From: Pelagibacteraceae bacterium TMED65
GTDB lineage: Bacteria > Pseudomonadota > Alphaproteobacteria > TMED127
Assembly (NCBI GenBank): GCA_002167215.1
Contig: NHDS01000014.1
Coordinates: 1 to 9,312 of the forward strand
Length of the DNA: 9,312 nt
Reading direction: 5' to 3'
Below are positions 1-6,677 of the stretch, piece after piece. The position numbers and the translations under genes were made by a program. Every line of letters starts with the position of its first letter. The stretch's first letter is position 1. The notes beneath the pieces were generated by a model. The model saw only the letters and a program-made list of their open reading frames with translations. It made no database searches and was not told the DNA's origin.

Positions 1-70
1 ATTAAGAAGACACTTATCACCCTCTTTAATTATAAGTTGATCATTTAAATATTTATAACAATATCTTATC

Positions 71-667
71 ATGACCTTTATAATTCATTCAATTTTATTA
101 TTTTTAGTGATCTTTAATTTCTCTACAGCCTACAGTCTTCCGCCATGTGATGGTGATTTTAGTGGACACTGTAAGGGAACTGTCAATCACAGGAATGGAG
201 AAAAGTACGTAGGAGAGGTTAAAAACTTTAAATATGAGGGTAAAGGGACCTATTTATATATTAATGGAAATATCTATGAGGGTCAGTTTAAAAATGGAAT
301 TCAACATGGTTTTGGCATATTCAAATATGTGAATGGAGATATGTATGAGGGTTTTTTTAAAAACGGTTTATATCATGGGCAAGGCAAGGCAACTTATTCT
401 GATGGTGAAATATACACAGGTGATTTTGAAGATGACCTGCCTCATGGAAAAGGTGTATATACCTATACTCAGGGTAATAAATATGAGGGTGACTTTGAGT
501 ATGGTTTGAGATCTGGTCAAGGTGTATATACTTATCCGAATGGAGATGTTTATAAAGGAGCTTTTAAAAATAACATGTTTAATGGTTATGGAATATTAAC
601 AACTGTAGGAGGAAATGAACAAAAAGGTGAGTTTGAAAATAATCAATTTTTAGATAAAGAAAAATAA
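71..667 (+). CDS. Secreted MORN-repeat protein
   Basis: A 198-residue protein with an N-terminal signal peptide (hydrophobic residues 3-20, probable cleavage near residues 20-22), followed by a short Cys-containing stretch (C26, C34) and then MORN repeats filling the rest. Six complete repeats of exactly 23 residues start at residues 45, 68, 91, 114, 137 and 160, and a partial seventh starts at 183. The recurring core is Y-x-G-x-F-x-x-G-x-x-H-G-x-G followed by Y-x-x-G. MORN repeats form elongated beta-hairpin arrays that bind lipids or proteins, and bacterial versions are often exported; the target here is unknown. No SD is visible before the ATG. The only neighbour on the same strand is a PepSY protein 207 bases downstream, so this is probably its own transcript. 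The family assignment is secure; the function is not. Confidence 0.9.
   Translation: MTFIIHSILLFLVIFNFSTAYSLPPCDGDFSGHCKGTVNHRNGEKYVGEVKNFKYEGKGTYLYINGNIYEGQFKNGIQHGFGIFKYVNGDMYEGFFKNGLYHGQGKATYSDGEIYTGDFEDDLPHGKGVYTYTQGNKYEGDFEYGLRSGQGVYTYPNGDVYKGAFKNNMFNGYGILTTVGGNEQKGEFENNQFLDKEK
203..667 (+). repeat. 69-base tandem units encoding MORN repeats
   Basis: The coding repeat has an exact 69-base period (23 codons) from about position 203 to the end of the gene, with no insertions between units. The units are diverged at DNA level. The most similar stretch is shared by units 4 and 5, both carrying GGTGTATATAC around 451 and 520, which suggests unit duplication followed by drift. Confidence 0.75.
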
Positions 668-874
668 AGGTCTTTCCTGAACTCCATTATAACATCATTA
701 GTATTTTAAAAAAATTTTACTAATTCCTTATTCAATTATGTAAAAATAAATAATTTTTCTGAATAGATCATTTTATACCTCCACATAAACTTACTAGATA
801 GAATATTGAATATTTTACTTTTTCTGTAAATACTAATAACTTGATTTATTTATTTAAAAACTTAAATTTGTAAA
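668..874. other. Intergenic spacer, no gene seen
   Basis: These 207 very AT-rich bases lie between the MORN and PepSY genes. I found no open frame with a usable start, no strong stem followed by a T-run, and no convincing -35/-10 pair. It presumably holds the end of one transcript and the promoter of the next. Confidence 0.5.
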
Positions 875-1423
875 ATGTATTATTTATTTATGATACTTTT
901 TACATTTTCACATTTTCCTAGTTCTGCTAATAACCATGGAAATGATACCGCCGATTTAGATGACATAAAGCTTTACGATATAGTAAAGGTTGAGCATTGT
1001 CTCGACCAGGCTTATGATTCGGTACCTGGTCACGCCAGAAAGCTTGAATTTAAAATTGAAGGAGATGATCCAGTATACGAATTTGATATAGAGTCAACAA
1101 ATGATGGCTTCATATACAATGTAGAATGTAATGCGGAGGAGGGTTATATTATAGAAATAGAGAAGGAAGTTGATGAAAATGACGTTGTATTTAGAAAAGC
1201 AGCTAAAGTATCAATTGATGAAGCAAGAAAAAAAGTTCTTTTAATTCATCCTGGTAGGGTTGTAAGTGAAGAGAGAGAAATCGGAATGGATGGGACATTT
1301 ACCTACGAATTTGATATTCAGACTAAAGCTGGTTATGAAATAAAAGTTGACGTTGACGCTGTTAATGGAAATATAGAAGAGGCTAATTTTGAACTATATG
1401 AAATTGGATTAGAAAAAGAATAG
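875..1423 (+). CDS. Exported protein with two PepSY-like domains
   Basis: A 182-residue protein with a short signal peptide (hydrophobic residues 2-17, probable cleavage near the SSA at 16-18). It then has two copies of a PepSY-like unit at about residues 38-98 and 112-175. Each copy has a helix ending in a P-G-[HR]-[AV] turn (PGHA at 51, PGRV at 126), a YEFDI strand (68-72 and 144-148), and a final G-Y-x-I/E-I-K strand. PepSY domains are small periplasmic or extracytoplasmic modules, sometimes fused to peptidases or sensors and often inhibitory. Here there is no partner domain. The protein is markedly acidic. Its stop lies only 8 bases from the convergent DoxX-like gene. The start is the only plausible one, although no SD is visible. 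The domain call is good; the role is unknown. Confidence 0.8.
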   Translation: MYYLFMILFTFSHFPSSANNHGNDTADLDDIKLYDIVKVEHCLDQAYDSVPGHARKLEFKIEGDDPVYEFDIESTNDGFIYNVECNAEEGYIIEIEKEVDENDVVFRKAAKVSIDEARKKVLLIHPGRVVSEEREIGMDGTFTYEFDIQTKAGYEIKVDVDAVNGNIEEANFELYEIGLEKE

Positions 1424-1431
1424 TTTGTATT

Positions 1432-1854
1432 TTATTTTACTCTGTTCCCTCGAAGAGCGAAAAACATTCCACCACATAAAAGCATTACATGAATATGATC
1501 GTAGAAAACAAAATCATAAAAGCTATCAGGGTTAGTGACAACAATCACCCCAAGAATTACCCCAACTATGATCGTACCTGCAAATCTTGTTAAAAGATCT
1601 CCAATCCACGTAAGAATATTTAACGAGTTTAATACTCCGCCAAATAGTAAACCAAATCCTGCAAAAAGTTCACTAATAATCACTAATACCCACAAATATA
1701 AATGAAGGTTATAAATTTCTGCAGAAGACTCGTCGAAGGGTATTTTACTTAGTCCTTGTTGAATAAAAACAATTGCTAATGGTATACGAATTAACCAATT
1801 TGATCCTTTAAATTCAGGAAATTCTTTGTTTAATTTTTTAAGATTAAAGTTCAT
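1432..1854 (-). CDS. DoxX-family integral membrane protein
   Basis: A 140-residue protein with four predicted transmembrane helices. They lie at about residues 20-38, 50-72, 88-108 and 119-135, counted from the Met codon at 1854. It has DoxX hallmarks: an R-x-x-L-A/G-x-V-F-x-x-Q-G-x-x-K-I first helix, a second helix with SELFAGFGLLFG, and a third helix followed by a short loop and H-x-H. The frame extends upstream to an ATG at 1911, adding 19 polar residues. I prefer 1854 because the hydrophobic core then begins at the usual distance, but neither start has an SD. DoxX/DoxD proteins include subunits of thiosulfate:quinone oxidoreductase, but most family members have no assigned role. It is divergent from the SELENBP1-type gene, which hints at sulfur or thiol metabolism without proving it. 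Confidence 0.8.
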   Translation of the reverse strand: MNFNLKKLNKEFPEFKGSNWLIRIPLAIVFIQQGLSKIPFDESSAEIYNLHLYLWVLVIISELFAGFGLLFGGVLNSLNILTWIGDLLTRFAGTIIVGVILGVIVVTNPDSFYDFVFYDHIHVMLLCGGMFFALRGNRVK

Positions 1855-1971
1855 AATGATTAATTTATAAATTTTACAGTATTTATCAAATTTATTTTGT
1901 GAACTAACCATATTTTTTTTATGAATAATATATGCTCTAAAGAAGTTTTGGACAATGTTTCTATTAAAATT

Positions 1972-2016
1972 TTGATTAAAAAAGAGTTGCTAATTTTATA
2001 ATCGAAAATATATAGT
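1972..2016 (+). promoter_or_regulatory. Candidate promoter(s) for the SELENBP1-type gene
   Basis: A perfect TATAAT lies at 1997-2002, with TTGATT at 1972-1977 (19-base spacer, longer than ideal). A second pair, TTGCTA at 1987-1992 and TATAGT at 2011-2016 (18-base spacer), would start transcription only a few bases before the ATG at 2026, giving a nearly leaderless mRNA. That would fit the missing SD. In such AT-rich DNA both may be chance matches. Confidence 0.3.
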
Positions 2017-2025
2017 TTAATATCT

Positions 2026-3390
2026 ATGACAAATGATTCAAATAATTGTTCTGGTCCGGGTTACTCCTCTCCTCAACAGGCTATAAAAGCCCCTAAAGAA
2101 AAAATAGTTTATACTATCTGTATATATACTGGATCTGGAATAAAAAAACCTGATTACCTAGCCACTATAGATGTCGATCTTGATAGTCCAAATTATGGTA
2201 AGATAATCCACAGGACTGAACTAGGTTCACATGGAGATGAGTTACACCATATGGGATGGAATGCTTGTTCATCATGTCATGACGACGAAAATATGAGAAG
2301 AAAATATCTTATAGTTCCAGGTTTGCAAAGTTCTAATTTTTACATTGTGGATACAGCAAGTGACCCCAGAAAGCCGACACTTTATAAGACTATAAATGGA
2401 GATGAAATTAAAGCCAAAACAAATTTATCTTCACCACATACAGTCCACTGTCTGGGTTCTGAGATAATCGTATCAATGCTGGGGGATGCTGAAGGCAATG
2501 CTCCCGGGGGTTTTTTGCACTTAAACAAGGATTTTGAAATTATGGGTCGTTGGGAAAAAGATATTAAGGGTATGAATTTTGGATATGATTTCTGGTACCA
2601 GCCGAGACATAATATTATGGTTTCCAGTGAGTGGGGGGCACCGAAAACTTTTATATCTGGTTTTGAGTTGGATGATGTCGAAAAAAATAATTATGGTAGA
2701 CACATTCACTTCTGGAATTTTAAAGAAAAAAAAATCGTTAACTCCGTTGATCTTGGAGATGAAGGGTTGATTCCTTTAGAGGTTAGGTTTCTTCACAACC
2801 CAGATTCCAGCCATGGATTTGTAGGTGCAGCTCTAAGTTCAAATATTTTTCACTGGTATAAAAACGAAAGTGGTGAATTTAAAGTTGAAAAAGTTATAGA
2901 TGTAGAATCAATTGACAATAATATATTACCAGTACCAATGCCAGGACTTATTACTGACATTTTAGTGTCAATGGATGATAAATATCTCTATTTTTCTAAT
3001 TGGCTTCATGGAGATCTTAGACAATATGATATTTCTGATCCTTCTAATCCAAAACTCACTGGACAGATATGGATAGGTGGCTTGTTAGGGAAGAATAAAA
3101 AAATAAACGGTAGAATTGTAAATGGTGCACCCCAAATGATTCAACTTTCTCTTGATGGTAAAAGGCTTTTTGTTACAACATCTTTATTCTCAAGCTGGGA
3201 CAATCAATTCTACCCAAAAATGAATGAATCGGGAGGCATGATGTTGATAGTCGATTGTGACAATGAAAACGGTGGAATGAAAATAAGAGAGGATTTCCTA
3301 ATAGATTTTGGTAAAGAACCAAACGGTCCATCTCGAGCACACGAAACTAGGTATCCTGGTGGAGATTGTTCTTCGGATATTTGGATTTAG
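2026..3390 (+). CDS. SELENBP1 / methanethiol oxidase family protein
   Basis: A 454-residue protein of the selenium-binding protein 56 family, whose human and bacterial members oxidise methanethiol to formaldehyde, hydrogen sulfide and hydrogen peroxide. Family signatures are present along the whole length: CGPGY-type start (C8-SGPGYSSP), DELHHMGWNACSSC (71-84, with the proposed selenium/copper-site cysteines C81 and C84), HTVHC (138-142), GYDFWYQPRHN (186-196), RFLHNPD (254-260), YFSNWLHGDLRQYD (322-335), GAPQMIQLSLDGKR (367-380) and the terminal RYPGGDCSSDIWI. Candidate metal ligands are H74/H75, H138, H141, H257, H329 and H439. There is no signal peptide, so it is cytosolic, unlike the periplasmic Hyphomicrobium MtoX. 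By memory it resembles human SELENBP1 closely, but lacks about 17 residues of a loop near residue 352. No SCO1/SenC or MauG-like maturation gene is visible in the window. Confidence 0.93.
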   Translation: MTNDSNNCSGPGYSSPQQAIKAPKEKIVYTICIYTGSGIKKPDYLATIDVDLDSPNYGKIIHRTELGSHGDELHHMGWNACSSCHDDENMRRKYLIVPGLQSSNFYIVDTASDPRKPTLYKTINGDEIKAKTNLSSPHTVHCLGSEIIVSMLGDAEGNAPGGFLHLNKDFEIMGRWEKDIKGMNFGYDFWYQPRHNIMVSSEWGAPKTFISGFELDDVEKNNYGRHIHFWNFKEKKIVNSVDLGDEGLIPLEVRFLHNPDSSHGFVGAALSSNIFHWYKNESGEFKVEKVIDVESIDNNILPVPMPGLITDILVSMDDKYLYFSNWLHGDLRQYDISDPSNPKLTGQIWIGGLLGKNKKINGRIVNGAPQMIQLSLDGKRLFVTTSLFSSWDNQFYPKMNESGGMMLIVDCDNENGGMKIREDFLIDFGKEPNGPSRAHETRYPGGDCSSDIWI

Positions 3391-3721
3391 AACGGTTTAA
3401 AGATATAGTTTTCATAGCTTATAGTATGAAATGTTAAATCATATTCATCCTGCTTTTTTTGCAGAAAAGATTTTATCTACTGGAAAATTCTAAAATAGTT
3501 AAACTTGAAATACTAATTAATCAATATTATCAGATAGTTATGGACAATCCCTTAAACACATAGCTATATTATTTATAATTTAAAATTGATTTAGATGCAA
3601 TTTTGGAATTTAAATACTATGTAAGATTATTATTATTATAACATTATTTTTTTCTTAATATAATTGGTGGACTATTAGTTTTAATTGGACAAACAAGATA
3701 TTTCTTTTTTATTATTAAATT
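3391..3721. other. 331-base gap without a supported gene
   Basis: AT-rich intergenic DNA between the SELENBP1-type gene and the adhesin-E-like gene. It contains a 7-base-pair inverted repeat at 3410-3431 and a small CTGC/GCAG stem around a T7 loop near 3450. It also has a hydrophobic open stretch from 3642 to 3725 that has no start codon. I see no RNA gene and no convincing promoter pair. Confidence 0.6.
3410..3431. repeat. Inverted repeat just after the SELENBP1-type gene
   Basis: TTTCATA (3410-3416) pairs perfectly with TATGAAA (3425-3431) around an 8-base loop, 19 bases after the stop codon. No T-run follows, so it is not a textbook intrinsic terminator. It could cap the transcript 3' end or be chance in AT-rich DNA. 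Confidence 0.3.
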
Positions 3722-4129
3722 ATGAAAACGTTATTAAATACCAATTTCTTTATTTCAATAATATGTGTATTTATATCTTTTCCAAGTTATTCTAGATGGG
3801 AAAAATATAGTGAAAATAAAATTTATACTGAATATTTTGAATTAGAATCGGTTAAAAAAATTAATAATAATATTTTCGTTTGGAGTATGTATGATTTTAA
3901 AAACCCCCAAAAGAATGGAAATTTAAGTACTAAATTTTACTCTAAATATAATTGCAGTGAAAAAAAATATAAAATAATAAGTATTATTGAGTATAAATTA
4001 AGTATGGGAAGAGGACGAAATTTTGAATATATAAGAAATATAACTAGTAAGAAAAGTGAACCAAATTGGATTCGCCCCTCTAATGATAGTAAAGAATATG
4101 AAAAGATAAAATTTTTGTGCAGTGTATAA
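3722..4129 (+). CDS. Exported surface-adhesin protein E-like protein
   Basis: A 135-residue protein with a clear signal peptide (hydrophobic residues 9-20, SYS cleavage site near 22-24). The mature part follows the surface-adhesin protein E-like pattern: an early W26, a variable segment, a strand with V-W-S-M-Y-D (53-58), a conserved S-K-x-x-Y-N-C (C78) and a final W-I-R-P-S. It ends with a spaced helix and F-L-C (C133). C78 and C133 probably form a disulfide. Family proteins are small and secreted; one member in Haemophilus binds host matrix proteins, but most are environmental and uncharacterised, so the adhesin name should not be taken literally. No SD precedes the ATG. It is followed 71 bases later by cobT and is probably transcribed separately, although no terminator is visible between them. 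Confidence 0.72.
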   Translation: MKTLLNTNFFISIICVFISFPSYSRWEKYSENKIYTEYFELESVKKINNNIFVWSMYDFKNPQKNGNLSTKFYSKYNCSEKKYKIISIIEYKLSMGRGRNFEYIRNITSKKSEPNWIRPSNDSKEYEKIKFLCSV

Positions 4130-4200
4130 ACAAAAAATTTTCTACCCGATTAATAAAGCTTATAAAGTGAAACTTACAGAATAATAATTTAACTATAAAT

Positions 4201-5217
4201 ATGGACTATAAAAATATTATAGAAAAATTTCTTAATGGTGAATTCCCATTAAAACAATTTGATAAACGTTTCGCAAACTTAGCTCAAAATCATCAAAATA
4301 ATTTGACTAAACCAAAGGGCAGTTTGGGTAAATTAGAAGAATATGCAATATGGATGGCAGGCTGGCAAAAAAAAAAAAAACCCACAATGGATAACTTCCA
4401 GTGCCTTATTTTTGCAGCTAATCATGGTGTAGCAAAAAAAAATGTTTCAGCTTATCCTGCAGAGGTAACAGAACAAATGGTTAAAAATTTTGAAAATGGA
4501 GGAGCAGCAATCAACCAATTATGTGATTTAGCAGATATAAAATTGTCAGTTATTCCAATTAGTCTTGAGAAACCTACAAATGATTTTTCTGAAGAAAAAG
4601 CCATGAGTTACGATGAGACCATATCTGCAATGCAGTTAGGATTTGATTCAGTCCCAACAAGTTGTGATTTGTTAATATTAGGTGAGATGGGAATATCAAA
4701 CACAACAGTAGCCACAGCAATTTCTTGTGCTCTTTACAATGGTTCTGTTAATAAGTGGACAGGTAGAGGAACTGGAATATCAGAACATAAAGTTAAAAAC
4801 AAGATTTCAGTTATTAAAACTGGGTTAAAATTACATGGAACGAACTTTAACAGTGTTTGTAAAATTTTAAGGTCATTTGGTGGAAGAGAAATGGCAGCAA
4901 TTGTCGGAGCAATCATTGCAGCTAGAATAATAGGAATTCCAGTTTTATTAGATGGTTTTATATCAACTGTCTCTGCAGCTACATTATGTCTTTTTAAAAA
5001 AAATATTTTAGAACATTGTTTGATTTCTCATTTATCATCTGAACCAGCTCATCGACATGTGATTTCTCGTTTAAAAAAAGAACCAATAGTTGATTTAAAC
5101 ATGAGGCTTGGAGAAGGAAGTGGTGGAGCCGTAGCTGCTCTAATAATAAAAGCTGCTTTGGTAACTCATAATCAAATGGCAACATTTTCTGAAGCTGAAG
5201 TTAGTAAAAAAATTTAA
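4201..5217 (+). CDS. cobT: Nicotinate-nucleotide:dimethylbenzimidazole phosphoribosyltransferase CobT
   Basis: A 338-residue full-length CobT, which transfers phosphoribose from nicotinate mononucleotide to the lower-ligand base (typically 5,6-dimethylbenzimidazole), giving alpha-ribazole phosphate in the cytosol. Motifs in order are LTKPKGSLGKLEE (35-47), ANHGV (73-77), YPAEVT...NGGAAIN (85-105), GEMGISNTT (161-169), GRGTGIS (188-194), FGGREMAAIVGA (226-237), LDGFISTVSA (250-259), SHLSSEPAH (276-284) and RLGEGSGGA (302-310). E305 corresponds to the catalytic glutamate. No active-site change is seen. The frame crosses a run of 14 A residues at 4367-4380, encoding part of QKKKK (56-60). cobS begins 2 bases after the stop, so translation is probably coupled. 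No cobalamin riboswitch fits in the 71-base leader. No SD is visible. Confidence 0.96.
   Translation: MDYKNIIEKFLNGEFPLKQFDKRFANLAQNHQNNLTKPKGSLGKLEEYAIWMAGWQKKKKPTMDNFQCLIFAANHGVAKKNVSAYPAEVTEQMVKNFENGGAAINQLCDLADIKLSVIPISLEKPTNDFSEEKAMSYDETISAMQLGFDSVPTSCDLLILGEMGISNTTVATAISCALYNGSVNKWTGRGTGISEHKVKNKISVIKTGLKLHGTNFNSVCKILRSFGGREMAAIVGAIIAARIIGIPVLLDGFISTVSAATLCLFKKNILEHCLISHLSSEPAHRHVISRLKKEPIVDLNMRLGEGSGGAVAALIIKAALVTHNQMATFSEAEVSKKI
4367..4380 (+). repeat. A14 homopolymer inside cobT
   Basis: Fourteen consecutive A bases encode the end of Gln56 and Lys57-Lys60 in a surface-type linker before PTMDNFQC. The reading frame is intact as given. Runs of this length are prone to replication and transcriptional slippage and to sequencing error. 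Confidence 0.9.
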
Positions 5218-5219
5218 TT

Positions 5220-6005
5220 ATGCGTGCCTTGTTAAAAAATAAATTAGTACTAGATTTTCTTACAACACTAATGTTCTTTACAAGAATACATATAAATTGG
5301 TCATATTTTTCAAACACACCTCCAAATTTAACCGGTGCAGCTTGGTCTTTTCCTCTAATAGGACTGCTAATTGGTGTTTTATCAGGAATAACTGGAGATT
5401 TCTTAATTTACTTAGGATTACCTATTTTTTTATCCTGTACCATTTCAATTGCTTCTAGCGTTCTGCTGACTGGTGCTTTTCATGAAGATGGGTTAGCTGA
5501 TACTGCAGACGGTTTAGGAGCAGGGGGATCACCAGAAAAAATTAATAAAATTATTCACGATAGCCGTTTAGGAACGTATGGAGTTGTATCATTGGTTTTA
5601 GGATTACTAACTAGAATTGGATTAATAGTAGCTTTAGTTGAACAAGGTTTCTCATTGATTAGTATACTATCAGTTGGGTTTGCATCAGGTAAATTGTCTA
5701 TCCTATTTTCAAGAATTTTTTTTATTCATTCAAAATTTGCTAAAACTGGAAGTATCATTGAAGTTGTTTCAAATAGAAACCTTTTTTCAGCAACAATAAT
5801 TTGGTTGGTACCTTCATTAATAATTTTTCCTTTTTATGGAATATTACTAGGAACAATATTAATGATTTTGGTTACTTATATTATGGGTGTAAAATCAAAA
5901 AAATCTTTAGGTGGACTAACAGGAGATATATTAGGAGCAATTGCTTTTTTAACAGAACTAGTTTTTTTTCTAGGAAATATTATTGTTATGGTGATTATAA
6001 GTTGA
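5220..6005 (+). CDS. cobS: Adenosylcobinamide-GDP ribazoletransferase CobS (cobalamin synthase)
   Basis: A 261-residue polytopic inner-membrane enzyme that joins adenosylcobinamide-GDP to alpha-ribazole or its phosphate, the last assembly step of the cobalamin nucleotide loop. The family signature is intact: GAFHEDGLADTADGLGAGG (85-103, with metal-binding acidic residues E89, D90, D94 and D97), then KIIHDSRLGTYG (110-121), and GGLTGDILGA (231-240) near the C-terminus. About six hydrophobic spans are visible: residues 40-60, 64-85, 120-140, 147-166, 188-222 as a pair, and 240-260. Its length is typical. The start ATG lies 2 bases after the cobT stop with no SD of its own. The TGA stop overlaps the TTG start of the next gene, so the three genes form one tightly coupled operon. 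Confidence 0.95.
   Translation: MRALLKNKLVLDFLTTLMFFTRIHINWSYFSNTPPNLTGAAWSFPLIGLLIGVLSGITGDFLIYLGLPIFLSCTISIASSVLLTGAFHEDGLADTADGLGAGGSPEKINKIIHDSRLGTYGVVSLVLGLLTRIGLIVALVEQGFSLISILSVGFASGKLSILFSRIFFIHSKFAKTGSIIEVVSNRNLFSATIIWLVPSLIIFPFYGILLGTILMILVTYIMGVKSKKSLGGLTGDILGAIAFLTELVFFLGNIIVMVIIS
5990..6004 (+). promoter_or_regulatory. Ribosome-binding site and TTG start of cobC
   Basis: GGTGAT (5990-5995), 6 bases, then TTG (6002-6004). The TTG overlaps the cobS stop as TTGA. This SD-like match decides the cobC start and implies translational coupling to cobS. Confidence 0.6.
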
Positions 6006-6616
6006 TTAAGCCAACCAAATTATTTTTAATACGTCATGCACCTGTTAAACAAATTAATGGTCATTTTCCAAGACATAATCCAAATGCAATTATTAGAAAA
6101 AGTCAGATTAAAAAATTAGCAACTTCTATTCCTAGTGATTGTGTTTGGTATGTGAGTCCTCTAAAAAGAACAGTACAAACGGCAAAAGCTTTATCGAAAT
6201 ATACTAATTGTTCTAAGATGATTCTTGAAAATAAATTAGTTGAACAAAATTTTGGAGATTGGTCTGGAAAGAAAATCTCTAAAGTATGGGAAATTTTAAA
6301 GAATAATAAAAAAAAACACAACTTTTCATTTATCTCACCTGAAATTTCTCCTCCAAATGGAGAGAGTTTTGAAGAACAATATAAAAGAGTGGTAATTTGG
6401 CTTGAAAATTTAAATTTTTCAAAAGGTGAGAATATTGTGATTGTTTCTCATGCAGGCGCTATAAGGTCCGTAATATCTTATGCATTAAAAATCAAGCTTG
6501 ATTATGCAATAGGCATCGAGATACTTCATGAGAGGCTCAATATTTTGGAAATGATCAGCAGTGATGATAATAAATACAAAGGAGGTAGATTTCGTTTGAT
6601 AGCTTTGAACAAATAA
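6002..6616 (+). CDS. cobC: Histidine phosphatase, probable alpha-ribazole phosphatase CobC
   Basis: A 204-residue histidine-phosphatase protein. The catalytic set is complete: LIRHA with R11 and phospho-acceptor H12, SPLKRTVQTA with R56, the E81-QNFGDWSG proton-donor motif, and VSHAGAIRS with H150. As the third gene after cobT and cobS, the likely reaction is dephosphorylation of alpha-ribazole 5'-phosphate, or of adenosylcobalamin phosphate. The start is a TTG at 6002, sharing bases with the cobS TGA. No ATG or GTG gives the RHA motif its usual N-terminal position. GGTGAT, complementary to the 16S 3' end, lies at 5990-5995, 6 bases upstream. The frame is open further upstream to an ATG at 5801, but that stretch is the antisense-free shadow of cobS and shows no phosphatase similarity. 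The symbol is based on context plus family. Confidence 0.88.
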   Translation: MIKPTKLFLIRHAPVKQINGHFPRHNPNAIIRKSQIKKLATSIPSDCVWYVSPLKRTVQTAKALSKYTNCSKMILENKLVEQNFGDWSGKKISKVWEILKNNKKKHNFSFISPEISPPNGESFEEQYKRVVIWLENLNFSKGENIVIVSHAGAIRSVISYALKIKLDYAIGIEILHERLNILEMISSDDNKYKGGRFRLIALNK

Positions 6617-6677
6617 ATGAGTATGTATAGAAGGTAAATTTATTTTAATAAAAAAATCCAAAAAAAAATAATTCTAA

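Noticed and set aside
1..70. C-terminal end of an upstream gene
   Set aside because: Two frames are open for 12-15 codons before stops at 38-48, too short to recognise or choose between.
3634..3646. Second Zur site upstream of the adhesin-E-like gene
   Set aside because: Only one half, TATAACATT, matches; the other half is a TTA repeat with no symmetry.
3642..3725. Hydrophobic open stretch ending in a TGA that overlaps the ATG of the adhesin-E-like gene as ATGA
   Set aside because: It would read like a small membrane protein (NIIGGLLVLIGQTRYFFF), but it is preceded directly by TAA and contains no ATG, GTG or TTG start in frame.
5801..6001. N-terminal extension of CobC from the ATG at 5801
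   Set aside because: It lies entirely within cobS in another frame, is Asn/Ile/Tyr-rich shadow sequence, and the phosphatase fold is complete from the TTG at 6002.
6639..6652. TTTATT-TT-AATAAA hairpin between cobC and the DUF1826 gene as a terminator
   Set aside because: Six A-T pairs with a 2-base loop are too weak to support a call, although the convergent position makes termination here likely.
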